Shown here one piece after another: positions 1 through 7,230 of a DNA stretch of 64,000 bases. Numbering within the stretch: position 1 is the first letter of the stretch; each line of letters begins with the position of its first letter. Source of the stretch: an uncultured Bacteroidales bacterium (lineage in GTDB: Bacteria; Bacteroidota; Bacteroidia; Bacteroidales; Paludibacteraceae); assembly GCA_946186915.1 (NCBI GenBank), contig CAMHOY010000002.1, positions 1-64,000 of the forward strand. Direction: 5' to 3'. Below the pieces are notes generated by a model, which saw only the letters and a list, made by a program, of their open reading frames with translations, was not told the DNA's origin and ran no database searches. Made by a program: the position numbers and the translations under genes.

Positions 1-95
1 TCAAAATCAAGTCAAATAGATTTAATAATCCGTCCAACTTTTTGGGGTCACCTCAAATAAGAGTGCTTTTTCTATTGAAAATTAAGAATTACGAA

Positions 96-491
96 TTACT
101 GACGATTAGTGTAAAATTCCTCGAAGGTGTTGTCCGTATAATATACGACAATCCGACTAATCTGTTTAAGAGGAGCTGCAGGGGCCTGCGGCTCTTCTTT
201 TTGCGTATTACGTACTCTTTTCTCTTGCGGATCGGGTGCCTGGGTATCAAACAACCCCGGTTCCTGTCCCGGAACAGTGCGCCACATTTCGCCTCTTCCG
301 GCAATAAGCCACTCCGGATTAAGCGTAGGGTAACGCTCCATAATACGCTTCATAACCTCTAAACTGGGATTATTACGTCCGGCCATCATATTACTGATCG
401 TTCCGGGCTGCACATGAATCTCTGCAGCAAACTGCCTTGCCGTTAAGTTCATCACCTTAATGACGTGCTCTATACGTTCCTTCTCATTCAT
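96..491 (-). CDS. XRE-type helix-turn-helix transcriptional regulator
   Basis: N-terminal HTH pattern (VMNLTARQFAAEIHVQPGTISNMMAGRNNPSLEVMKRIMERYPTLNPEWLIAGRGEMW); promoter at 541-572. Confidence 0.85.
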   Translation of the reverse strand: MNEKERIEHVIKVMNLTARQFAAEIHVQPGTISNMMAGRNNPSLEVMKRIMERYPTLNPEWLIAGRGEMWRTVPGQEPGLFDTQAPDPQEKRVRNTQKEEPQAPAAPLKQISRIVVYYTDNTFEEFYTNRQ

Positions 492-540
492 AATTAGATA
501 TCAGTTTTTCAGTTGTATGTTATCAATATAAAAAACGCTG

Positions 541-572
541 CAAAGATACGAAATAAATGTGAAATACACAAA
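541..572 (-). promoter_or_regulatory. Bacteroidetes-type promoter (TTTG-N20-TATCTTTG) for the HTH gene
   Basis: reverse complement of CAAAGATA-N20-CAAA. Confidence 0.7.
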
Positions 573-1110
573 TATATGCAAACTTTTTTGTAAAATATAT
601 TTGTGATTTGTGAATATCTGAATGTAAGAATTGTGAATATAGATATTCTAAATAAGCGCGTGGAACATTTTCTCTTCCCTACGCCTTCTTTCTATCCGTC
701 ATACAGCCAGACTCATTGATATTTCTTGTTATTTTACTTCATATAGCAGTTGTATATCTCTCATTTTCAGCACTTTACCCGATTTATTTACCATAAAACA
801 ATCTCATTACGCGGTCTGAATCAAAAAGCCCTATAGTATATTTTCATTTTGCTTTAAGTAATTTTTGTAACTGTTGATATACAATAAGTTACAAATTTTG
901 CTATGATGTGTTTTTAACTAATACCACTTGCCTACTCAATTCCGGAAGGATTGAACATTTCTGTGTTTCTACTCTACTCTGCTCTCACAATTGTGTATTG
1001 TGCTAATTAGCCCGATCTTGCAGATATGTTGCATTTTGTGAATGGAATATTTGTGTATAAATTGCATAATCTGTTCGTACACCTTTATTGAACCTAAAAA
1101 TTCAGTTTTT

Positions 1111-1142
1111 TTTGTGTATGTCAAAAAAAAGTAGTACCTTTG
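1111..1142 (+). promoter_or_regulatory. Promoter TTTG-N20-TACCTTTG for ispE
   Basis: TTTG 1111-1114, TACCTTTG 1135-1142; ATG only 8 nt downstream at 1151. Confidence 0.8.
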
Positions 1143-1150
1143 CGCTCGTT

Positions 1151-2038
1151 ATGTTACTCTATCCTAATTGCAAGATAAATATCGGTTTGCGCGTAGTGCG
1201 TAAACGCCCGGACGGATACCATGATCTGGAAACACTATTTGTCCCTATTTATGGCCTGTATGATGAGTTGGAAGTAAAGCCTATCCCCGCCCCTTCCCTA
1301 AAAGGAAGGGAGATTACCTTTGAACAGGAAGGGATTATTGTAGATTGTGAGGCAGAGGATAACCTGATTATCAAATGTTATCGCAAAATGGCCGCCAAAT
1401 ATCCGCAGATAGGCAGTGTTTCTATCCGATTTAAAAAGAATATACCCTTTGGGGCGGGTTTAGGAGGAGGAAGCAGCGATGCCGCTCACATGGCGATAGC
1501 ATTAAATGAGTTATTCGGTTTGGGATTGAGTAAAGCCCAATTGGCAGAAGAGGTGCGCCCGTTAGGAGCCGACTGCCCGTTCTTTATCTATAACACGCCC
1601 TGTTATGCCGAAGGCATAGGGGATATTCTCACGCCTGTTGATTTGGACCTCAAAGGCACACGTATCGTGCTTATCAAACCCGCTGAGGGTGTTAGCACCA
1701 AGGAGGCGTACAGCGGCATAAAGCCGCGGGGAGAAGGGATAGGCGCCCTAGGAAAACTAGGAAAACTAGATGACCTAGATATCCTAGAAAACAAAAATCA
1801 ATTCGAGAATGATTTTGAGGCGACTGTTTTTCCGCATCACCCGATTATTGCGGACATAAAAAAGCACCTACTGGACGCAGGTGCTTATTATGCTTCGATG
1901 TCAGGAAGTGGTTCAACGGTGTTCGGGCTTTTTAAGAACGATCCGGAAGGTCGTACCGACACCCAGTTGGCTTTGCTTAAGCAACAGTTTGCCGCCATGA
2001 TACTCCTCGATGATACGTTTGGCGAGTGGAAGTCCTAA
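1151..2038 (+). CDS. ispE: 4-diphosphocytidyl-2-C-methyl-D-erythritol kinase
   Basis: PNCKINIGLRVVRKRPDGYHDLETLF and PFGAGLGGGSSDAA GHMP-kinase motifs; the listed ORF start at 1088 lies upstream of the promoter, so ATG 1151 is preferred. Confidence 0.93.
   Translation: MLLYPNCKINIGLRVVRKRPDGYHDLETLFVPIYGLYDELEVKPIPAPSLKGREITFEQEGIIVDCEAEDNLIIKCYRKMAAKYPQIGSVSIRFKKNIPFGAGLGGGSSDAAHMAIALNELFGLGLSKAQLAEEVRPLGADCPFFIYNTPCYAEGIGDILTPVDLDLKGTRIVLIKPAEGVSTKEAYSGIKPRGEGIGALGKLGKLDDLDILENKNQFENDFEATVFPHHPIIADIKKHLLDAGAYYASMSGSGSTVFGLFKNDPEGRTDTQLALLKQQFAAMILLDDTFGEWKS
1291..1310. repeat. Palindromic insert-like hairpin in ispE
   Basis: CCCTTCC-ctaaaa-GGAAGGG, encoding APSLKGRE. Confidence 0.7.
1748..1792 (+). 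repeat. In-frame tandem array, 5 x 9 bp (CTAGNNNNN), inside ispE
   Basis: CTAGGAAAA|CTAGGAAAA|CTAGATGAC|CTAGATATC|CTAGAAAAC. Confidence 0.9.
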
Positions 2039-3022
2039 GCCCCACCCTCTATCTTTCGATGTATAGCCCGGTTCAAAGATACGTCTTTGCGCCGCATTGT
2101 CAATACCTTTTCCCGAGTCCGTGATATCTAACATCACTTCATGTTCATTCTCATGTATCTGCAGACTGATAGTACCGCTTCCGGAAATGGCATCAACCGC
2201 GTTCTTGAGGAGGTTTTCCACTACCCACTGCATGAGCGGCGCGTTCAGCGCAACGATACGCGCTACGCCGTCCAGACTACTGTCATCGATCGATATCCGA
2301 TTGCTTACCCGCGCCCGCATATAGCCGACAGCTTCTTTTACCACGGGGATGAGGTTACATTCCTGCAAATCCGGCTCGCTACCAATCTTCTGAAAACGGT
2401 CTGCGATTATCTGTAGGCGTTCGATATCCCGCTTCATCTGCGGCACATATTCATCCGAAGGATATTTATCCGCCAGCAGTTGTTGCCACGCATTCAATGA
2501 AGAGATGGGTGTTCCTAACTGATGCGCCGTCTCTTTACTCAGACCAACCCAGAGCCTGTTCTGCTCGCTGCGTTGCCCCGTAAGCATTACTACAACGGCT
2601 ATCGCAATGAAGATGAAGATCAGTGCAAACTGGGCATATGGCACCAAACGCAGACTGGTCAGCAGACGGCTGTCATCCCAATAGATATATTGCGTCGTCT
2701 GCTCATCAATCTTCAATTCAATGGGGCCGTGTTCGCCCAGTTCACCGGAAGAAGTGACATTACGGCTGGAGAGCACATTACCATCCTTGTCGCAGATATA
2801 CACCGGAATGGTGGTATTTTTCTCTATGATGGACATGAAGAAATCGATGTCGGCATCGTCTTCCGCTACTATCAGTTGTTGCGTAGCATCTGTCCAGATG
2901 GCCATGTTCTTCTGCTCTTCAACCTGCAGTTTTTTTGCCAGATTATTGGTAAATAGTACGGAGACCACCACGATTAACATGGCGATCACCAGTACTATTG
3001 TTCCAATTTGTCGATTTGACAT
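1913..3022 (-). CDS. Membrane sensor histidine kinase (no adjacent response regulator)
   Basis: TM-periplasmic-TM, H-box KETAHQLGTPISSL, N-box NLLKNAVDA, G-boxes DSGKGI / GWGLGLPLAKRI. Confidence 0.9.
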   Translation of the reverse strand: MSNRQIGTIVLVIAMLIVVVSVLFTNNLAKKLQVEEQKNMAIWTDATQQLIVAEDDADIDFFMSIIEKNTTIPVYICDKDGNVLSSRNVTSSGELGEHGPIELKIDEQTTQYIYWDDSRLLTSLRLVPYAQFALIFIFIAIAVVVMLTGQRSEQNRLWVGLSKETAHQLGTPISSLNAWQQLLADKYPSDEYVPQMKRDIERLQIIADRFQKIGSEPDLQECNLIPVVKEAVGYMRARVSNRISIDDSSLDGVARIVALNAPLMQWVVENLLKNAVDAISGSGTISLQIHENEHEVMLDITDSGKGIDNAAQRRIFEPGYTSKDRGWGLGLPLAKRIIEEYHGGKLLLKQSQLGVGTTFRIVLKKPEHR

Positions 3023-3037
3023 ATAAATTGAAAGGAG

Positions 3038-4213
3038 TTATCCTAACATCGTCAACAACACACCTGCTGCGACAGCTGAACCGATTACTCCGGCAACGTT
3101 CGGGCCCATGGCGTGCATGAGCAGGAAGTTCGACGGGTTTTCTTCCTGTCCAACAGTCTGGCTCACACGTGCAGCCATAGGAACGGCAGACACTCCGGCA
3201 GAACCGATCAACGGGTTGATCTTGTCCTTGAGGAAGAGGTTCATGAACTTAGCGAGTAATACGCCGCCTGCACTACCCAGACCAAACGCCACGATACCCA
3301 TCGTAAGAATACCCAGTGTCTTGAGCGTAAGGAAGCTGCCGGCTGTAGCCGTCGCACCCACAGAAAGTCCGAGGAAGATAACAACAATGTTCATCAACTC
3401 GTTCTGCGCCGTCTTGGACAGACGTTCCACTACTCCACACTCTTTCATCAGGTTGCCGAGCATCAGACATCCGATCAGCGGAGCTGCATCCGGCAGGATA
3501 AGAGCCACGATAGCAGTAATGATGATCGGGAAGACGATCTTCTCTGTTTTGGACACCGGACGCAACTGTCCCATCTTTATCGCGCGTTCCTTTTTAGTCG
3601 TGAGCGCGCGCATGATAGGCGGTTGAATCACCGGCACCAAAGCCATGTAGCTATAAGCCGCAATAGCAATCGGGCCCAAAAGATGCGGTGCTAACTTGGA
3701 AGTCAGGAAGATAGACGTAGGTCCGTCTGCTCCGCCGATGATACCGATAGAGCCTGCCTCCGCGGGGGTGAAGCCCATCCAGTTCGCGCAAAGGAACGTA
3801 ACGAAGATACCTATTTGCGCAGCTGCACCCAAGAGAAGCGATTTCGGGTTTGCAATCAGCGGACCGAAATCCGTCATAGCTCCTACTCCGATGAAGATCA
3901 GACAGGGATATACACCGGCTTTGACGCCGATATAAAGCACATCCAGCAGTCCGGCTCCTTTGAGGATCGCGCCATACGAGTGGTAAGCAGGGTTGTTAGG
4001 ATCCAGGAATGCTGTCCATAACTCGTCATGGAACATTCCTGCTCCCGGCAAGTTGGTAAGCAGCATACCGAAGGCTATCGGCAGCAAGAGCAACGGCTCG
4101 TATTTCTTATGAATAGCAAGGTATAGCAGGAAGAACGACACCAAGAGCATTACGCCTTGCTGCCAGGTCATCTGCATGAATCCCATGCCTTGGAAAAATT
4201 CAATTATATTCAT
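3038..4213 (-). CDS. Sodium-translocating decarboxylase beta subunit (OadB/GcdB/MmdB family)
   Basis: multi-TM protein with [35 protein letters not shown], typical of OadB. Confidence 0.93.
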   Translation of the reverse strand: MNIIEFFQGMGFMQMTWQQGVMLLVSFFLLYLAIHKKYEPLLLLPIAFGMLLTNLPGAGMFHDELWTAFLDPNNPAYHSYGAILKGAGLLDVLYIGVKAGVYPCLIFIGVGAMTDFGPLIANPKSLLLGAAAQIGIFVTFLCANWMGFTPAEAGSIGIIGGADGPTSIFLTSKLAPHLLGPIAIAAYSYMALVPVIQPPIMRALTTKKERAIKMGQLRPVSKTEKIVFPIIITAIVALILPDAAPLIGCLMLGNLMKECGVVERLSKTAQNELMNIVVIFLGLSVGATATAGSFLTLKTLGILTMGIVAFGLGSAGGVLLAKFMNLFLKDKINPLIGSAGVSAVPMAARVSQTVGQEENPSNFLLMHAMGPNVAGVIGSAVAAGVLLTMLG

Positions 4214-4227
4214 AATCTGATTTTTTA

Positions 4228-4267
4228 TAGTCTACTAGTTAACTAGTCTACTAGAATATTAGATTAT
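4228..4267. repeat. Tandem array, 5 x 8 bp, at the BCCP-oadB junction
   Basis: TAGTCTAC|TAGTTAAC|TAGTCTAC|TAGAATAT|TAGATTAT; runs over the BCCP stop codon. Confidence 0.85.
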
Positions 4268-4710
4268 CCCAAAACGATAAGGAGATCATCCTGCATCACG
4301 TTCTGACCCGGTGTAACAGCAATTTGTTTTACCGTTCCGTCGGTTTCAGCCATGATAGCGTTCTCCATTTTCATGGACTCAAGCGTCAGAAGAGTGTCTC
4401 CTCTCTTAACAGCCTGTCCTTCGCTAACCAGAACTTTGATTACACTACCAGGCAGCGGGCTCTTAACCTGAACCCCACCGGCAACAGGAGCGGCTGGTTT
4501 AGGAGCTTCTGCTTTGGGTGCTGCAGGAGCTGCAGCGGGTTTCGGAGCAGGCGCAGGCGCAGGTTTCGAAGCAGGCGCCTCTACCTTCGGAGTCTCGGTC
4601 TCTACAGTATATACTTTGCCGTTAACAGTGACATTCGTCTTTCCGGCCTCAATTTCTTCTACAGCGCACTTATATTCTGCGCCATTGATCTTAAATGTGA
4701 ATTCTTTCAT
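4264..4710 (-). CDS. Biotin carboxyl carrier subunit of the decarboxylase
   Basis: Ala/Pro linker followed by biotinyl domain with ESMKMENAI. Confidence 0.93.
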   Translation of the reverse strand: MKEFTFKINGAEYKCAVEEIEAGKTNVTVNGKVYTVETETPKVEAPASKPAPAPAPKPAAAPAAPKAEAPKPAAPVAGGVQVKSPLPGSVIKVLVSEGQAVKRGDTLLTLESMKMENAIMAETDGTVKQIAVTPGQNVMQDDLLIVLG

Positions 4711-4715
4711 TGTTA

Positions 4716-4805
4716 CACGATTAATATTTAGGGGTCAAAAACCCACATTATTCTTAGCCCTTGCGGGCACGATTAATATTTAGGGGTCAGAAACCCACAT
4801 TGTTC
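4716..4805. repeat. Direct repeat, 2 x 38 bp at 52 bp period, spanning the oadG-like stop and the intergenic gap
   Basis: CACGATTAATATTTAGGGGTCARAAACCCACATTRTTC at 4716-4753 and 4768-4805, two mismatches. Confidence 0.9.
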
Positions 4806-5185
4806 ATTCCTACACTCTTGGTATTCCACGCCGTCTCATGCTGGTGCAAAGAGATCATTGCTGTAGGAATATCATGTTTCTTGTTTTGCGCAAGATAGAG
4901 CGCATAAGCGATAGCAGCTATATCTTCGTCGCCTGCTTGCGCGATAGCCATGGCTATTGCCGCCTTGGTACCTTCGTCTGTCGGCTCTGCGGATTTTACA
5001 GCCTTCGGGGCCTCCGCCTGCTTCTCGGGTTTAGGTGCTTTCGGTGCACGCGGTGCTGTCGCCTTCTGCATGATCCACCCGAAGAACATCAGGATATAGA
5101 CCAGGAAGAAAAGCAACAGCAACACGATACCGAATCCAAGACCGGTAACTATCCATGTATCTGCAGTAATTGCTAACAGTACCAT
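4787..5185 (-). CDS. OadG-like gamma subunit
   Basis: single N-terminal TM, charged linker, position between alpha and BCCP subunits. Confidence 0.8.
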   Translation of the reverse strand: MVLLAITADTWIVTGLGFGIVLLLLFFLVYILMFFGWIMQKATAPRAPKAPKPEKQAEAPKAVKSAEPTDEGTKAAIAMAIAQAGDEDIAAIAYALYLAQNKKHDIPTAMISLHQHETAWNTKSVGMNNVGF

Positions 5186-5187
5186 AA

Positions 5188-6744
5188 TTACAGCGGGATA
5201 TTAGAGTGTTTCTTCAGCGGATTCGTTAAGCGCTTAGTCTGCAGCATTTCGAATGCACGGATGATGCGGCTACGCGTATAACACGGTTCAATCACATCGT
5301 CAATGTAACCACGATTAGCAGCCTGGTACGGGCTTGCGAACAAGTCTTTGTACTCTGCCTCTTTCTCCGCGATAAATGCCTTGCGCTCTTCCGGATCCTC
5401 GATAGCCTTGATAGCTTTTGCCTGTAACACGCCTACTGCGCCACTAGCACCCATTACAGCGATTTCTGCATTCGGCCATGCGTAGCACATGTCACCACGT
5501 AACTGCTTGCAACTCATAACGATGTGTGAGCCGCCATAGCTCTTGCGAACAGTGATTGTGACTTTTGGCACAGTAGCTTCGCCATAAGCAAACATCAGTT
5601 TTGCTCCATGGTCGATGATGCCCGCGTACTCTTGTCCGGTTCCGCAAAGGAAGCCCGGTACATCTACAAGAGTAAGAATCTGGATATTGAATGCATCGCA
5701 GAAACGTACAAAACGTGCGGCTTTACGGGACGCGTCGCAGTCCAGGACGCCTGCCAACCAGGATGGTTGGTTAGCGATTATACCTGTCGAACGTCCGTTG
5801 AAGCGTGCAAAACCGCAGATGACATTCTTGGCGTAGTCTTTATGAACTTCCATGAAATCACCGTTATCCACGATGGTGTTGATGATCTCGTGCATGTCAT
5901 AAGGCTTGTTCGGATCGTTTGGAACGATGTCGTTCAGTTTGTCATCTACGCGGGTTATATCATCGGTGCACGCTACAAGCGGTGCTTCCTCCATATTGTT
6001 CTGCGGGATGAAAGAAATGAGACGGCGTACTTCAGCCAGAGCCTCTTCCTCCGTAGATGCTACGAAATGGGTCACACCCGATTTGGTAGCATGAATCTTA
6101 GCACCTCCGAGTTGCTCTACAGTCACATCTTCTCCTGTAACAGACTTCACTACCTTCGGACCGGTAATGAACATATAGGAGTTCTGCTCGGTCATCATGA
6201 TAAAGTCAGTCAGCGCAGGGCTGTATACTGCTCCACCCGCGCACGGACCGAAGATCACGCTAATCTGCGGAACTACGCCGGAAGCCAGGATGTTACGCTC
6301 GAAGATTTCTGCGTATCCCGCGAGTGCGCACGCTCCTTCCTGGATACGTGCTCCACCCGAGTCATTCAGACCAATGATCGGTGCGCCGAGTTTCATAGCC
6401 TGGTCCATGACATTACAAATCTTCTGTGCCATTGTCTCGCTCAGTGAGCCACCTATTACGGTAGCATCTTGCGCAAAGACGAATACCAGACGACCGTCAA
6501 TAGTACCCGAACCTACGGCTACGCCATCACCCAAAAATACTTTCTTCTCCATGCCAAAATCATGACAACGGTGGGTGAGGAACATATTTATTTCCTCAAA
6601 AGAGCCTTCATCCAGAAGCATATTGATACGTTCACGAGCCGTATAACTGCCTTTGGCATGATGTTTTTCTACTGCTGCCTCCCCGCCTCCGGCCTGAGCC
6701 TTCGCGCGGTTGTCAATCAGCTTGTCTAATTTTGCTTGATCCAT
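5188..6744 (-). CDS. mmdA: Methylmalonyl-CoA decarboxylase/acyl-CoA carboxyltransferase alpha subunit
   Basis: carboxyltransferase signatures (DSGGARIQEG, GPCAGGAVYSPALTDFIMM, VDVPGFLCGTGQEYAGIIDHGAK). Confidence 0.93.
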   Translation of the reverse strand: MDQAKLDKLIDNRAKAQAGGGEAAVEKHHAKGSYTARERINMLLDEGSFEEINMFLTHRCHDFGMEKKVFLGDGVAVGSGTIDGRLVFVFAQDATVIGGSLSETMAQKICNVMDQAMKLGAPIIGLNDSGGARIQEGACALAGYAEIFERNILASGVVPQISVIFGPCAGGAVYSPALTDFIMMTEQNSYMFITGPKVVKSVTGEDVTVEQLGGAKIHATKSGVTHFVASTEEEALAEVRRLISFIPQNNMEEAPLVACTDDITRVDDKLNDIVPNDPNKPYDMHEIINTIVDNGDFMEVHKDYAKNVICGFARFNGRSTGIIANQPSWLAGVLDCDASRKAARFVRFCDAFNIQILTLVDVPGFLCGTGQEYAGIIDHGAKLMFAYGEATVPKVTITVRKSYGGSHIVMSCKQLRGDMCYAWPNAEIAVMGASGAVGVLQAKAIKAIEDPEERKAFIAEKEAEYKDLFASPYQAANRGYIDDVIEPCYTRSRIIRAFEMLQTKRLTNPLKKHSNIPL

Positions 6745-6750
6745 TATTTT

Positions 6751-6782
6751 CGATATTACGTTATAACGATATTTCGAGGTTT
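6751..6782. repeat. Tandem array, 4 x 8 bp, filling most of the mce-mmdA gap
   Basis: CGATATTA|CGTTATAA|CGATATTT|CGAGGTTT; ends on the mce stop codon. Confidence 0.75.
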
Positions 6783-7194
6783 ACTTAGGCTGTTGGCAAA
6801 GTTCAGTAAGGACGCCCTTCGTGCTCTTGGGGTGCAGGAAAGCAATCATCAGGTTTTCAGCACCTTTACGCGGTGCTTTGTCGATGAGTTGGATACCGGC
6901 AGCCTCACACTCTGCGAGTGCCTCCGCTACGTTCTCTACATTGAAAGCAACGTGGTGAACACCACCGCGGCCTCCGTTTTTCTCGATGAACTTGGCGATA
7001 GTGGACTCGGGGCTCGTCGGCTCGAGCAATTCAATCTTTACTTCACCTACCTTAAAGAAGGCGGTGCGTACTTTTTGGTCAGCTACTTCCTCAATACTGT
7101 AGCATTTGTTACCAGTGAGGAACTCAAAGAAGGGCGCAGCCTCCTCAATAGAGGTGACTGCAATGCCCAGATGTTCAATGTGTGTAGGTTTCAT
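6781..7194 (-). CDS. mce: Methylmalonyl-CoA epimerase
   Basis: VOC fold: IEHLGIAVTSIEEAAPFF, GVHHVAFNVENV; adjacent to mmdA. Confidence 0.92.
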   Translation of the reverse strand: MKPTHIEHLGIAVTSIEEAAPFFEFLTGNKCYSIEEVADQKVRTAFFKVGEVKIELLEPTSPESTIAKFIEKNGGRGGVHHVAFNVENVAEALAECEAAGIQLIDKAPRKGAENLMIAFLHPKSTKGVLTELCQQPK

Positions 7195-7230
7195 ATAAAT
7201 TATTTGAAAATCAGAATTGTAAATTACATA

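Noticed and set aside
4228-4267. Possible CRISPR-like array from repeated 8-mers
   Set aside because: Units are 8 bp with no spacers and no cas genes; it is a short tandem repeat, not CRISPR.
4450-4640. Ala/Pro/Lys-rich repeats in the BCCP gene
   Set aside because: Usual flexible linker of biotin carrier subunits; not counted with the array family.
5608-6447. 279-aa ORF on plus strand
   Set aside because: Antisense shadow of mmdA.
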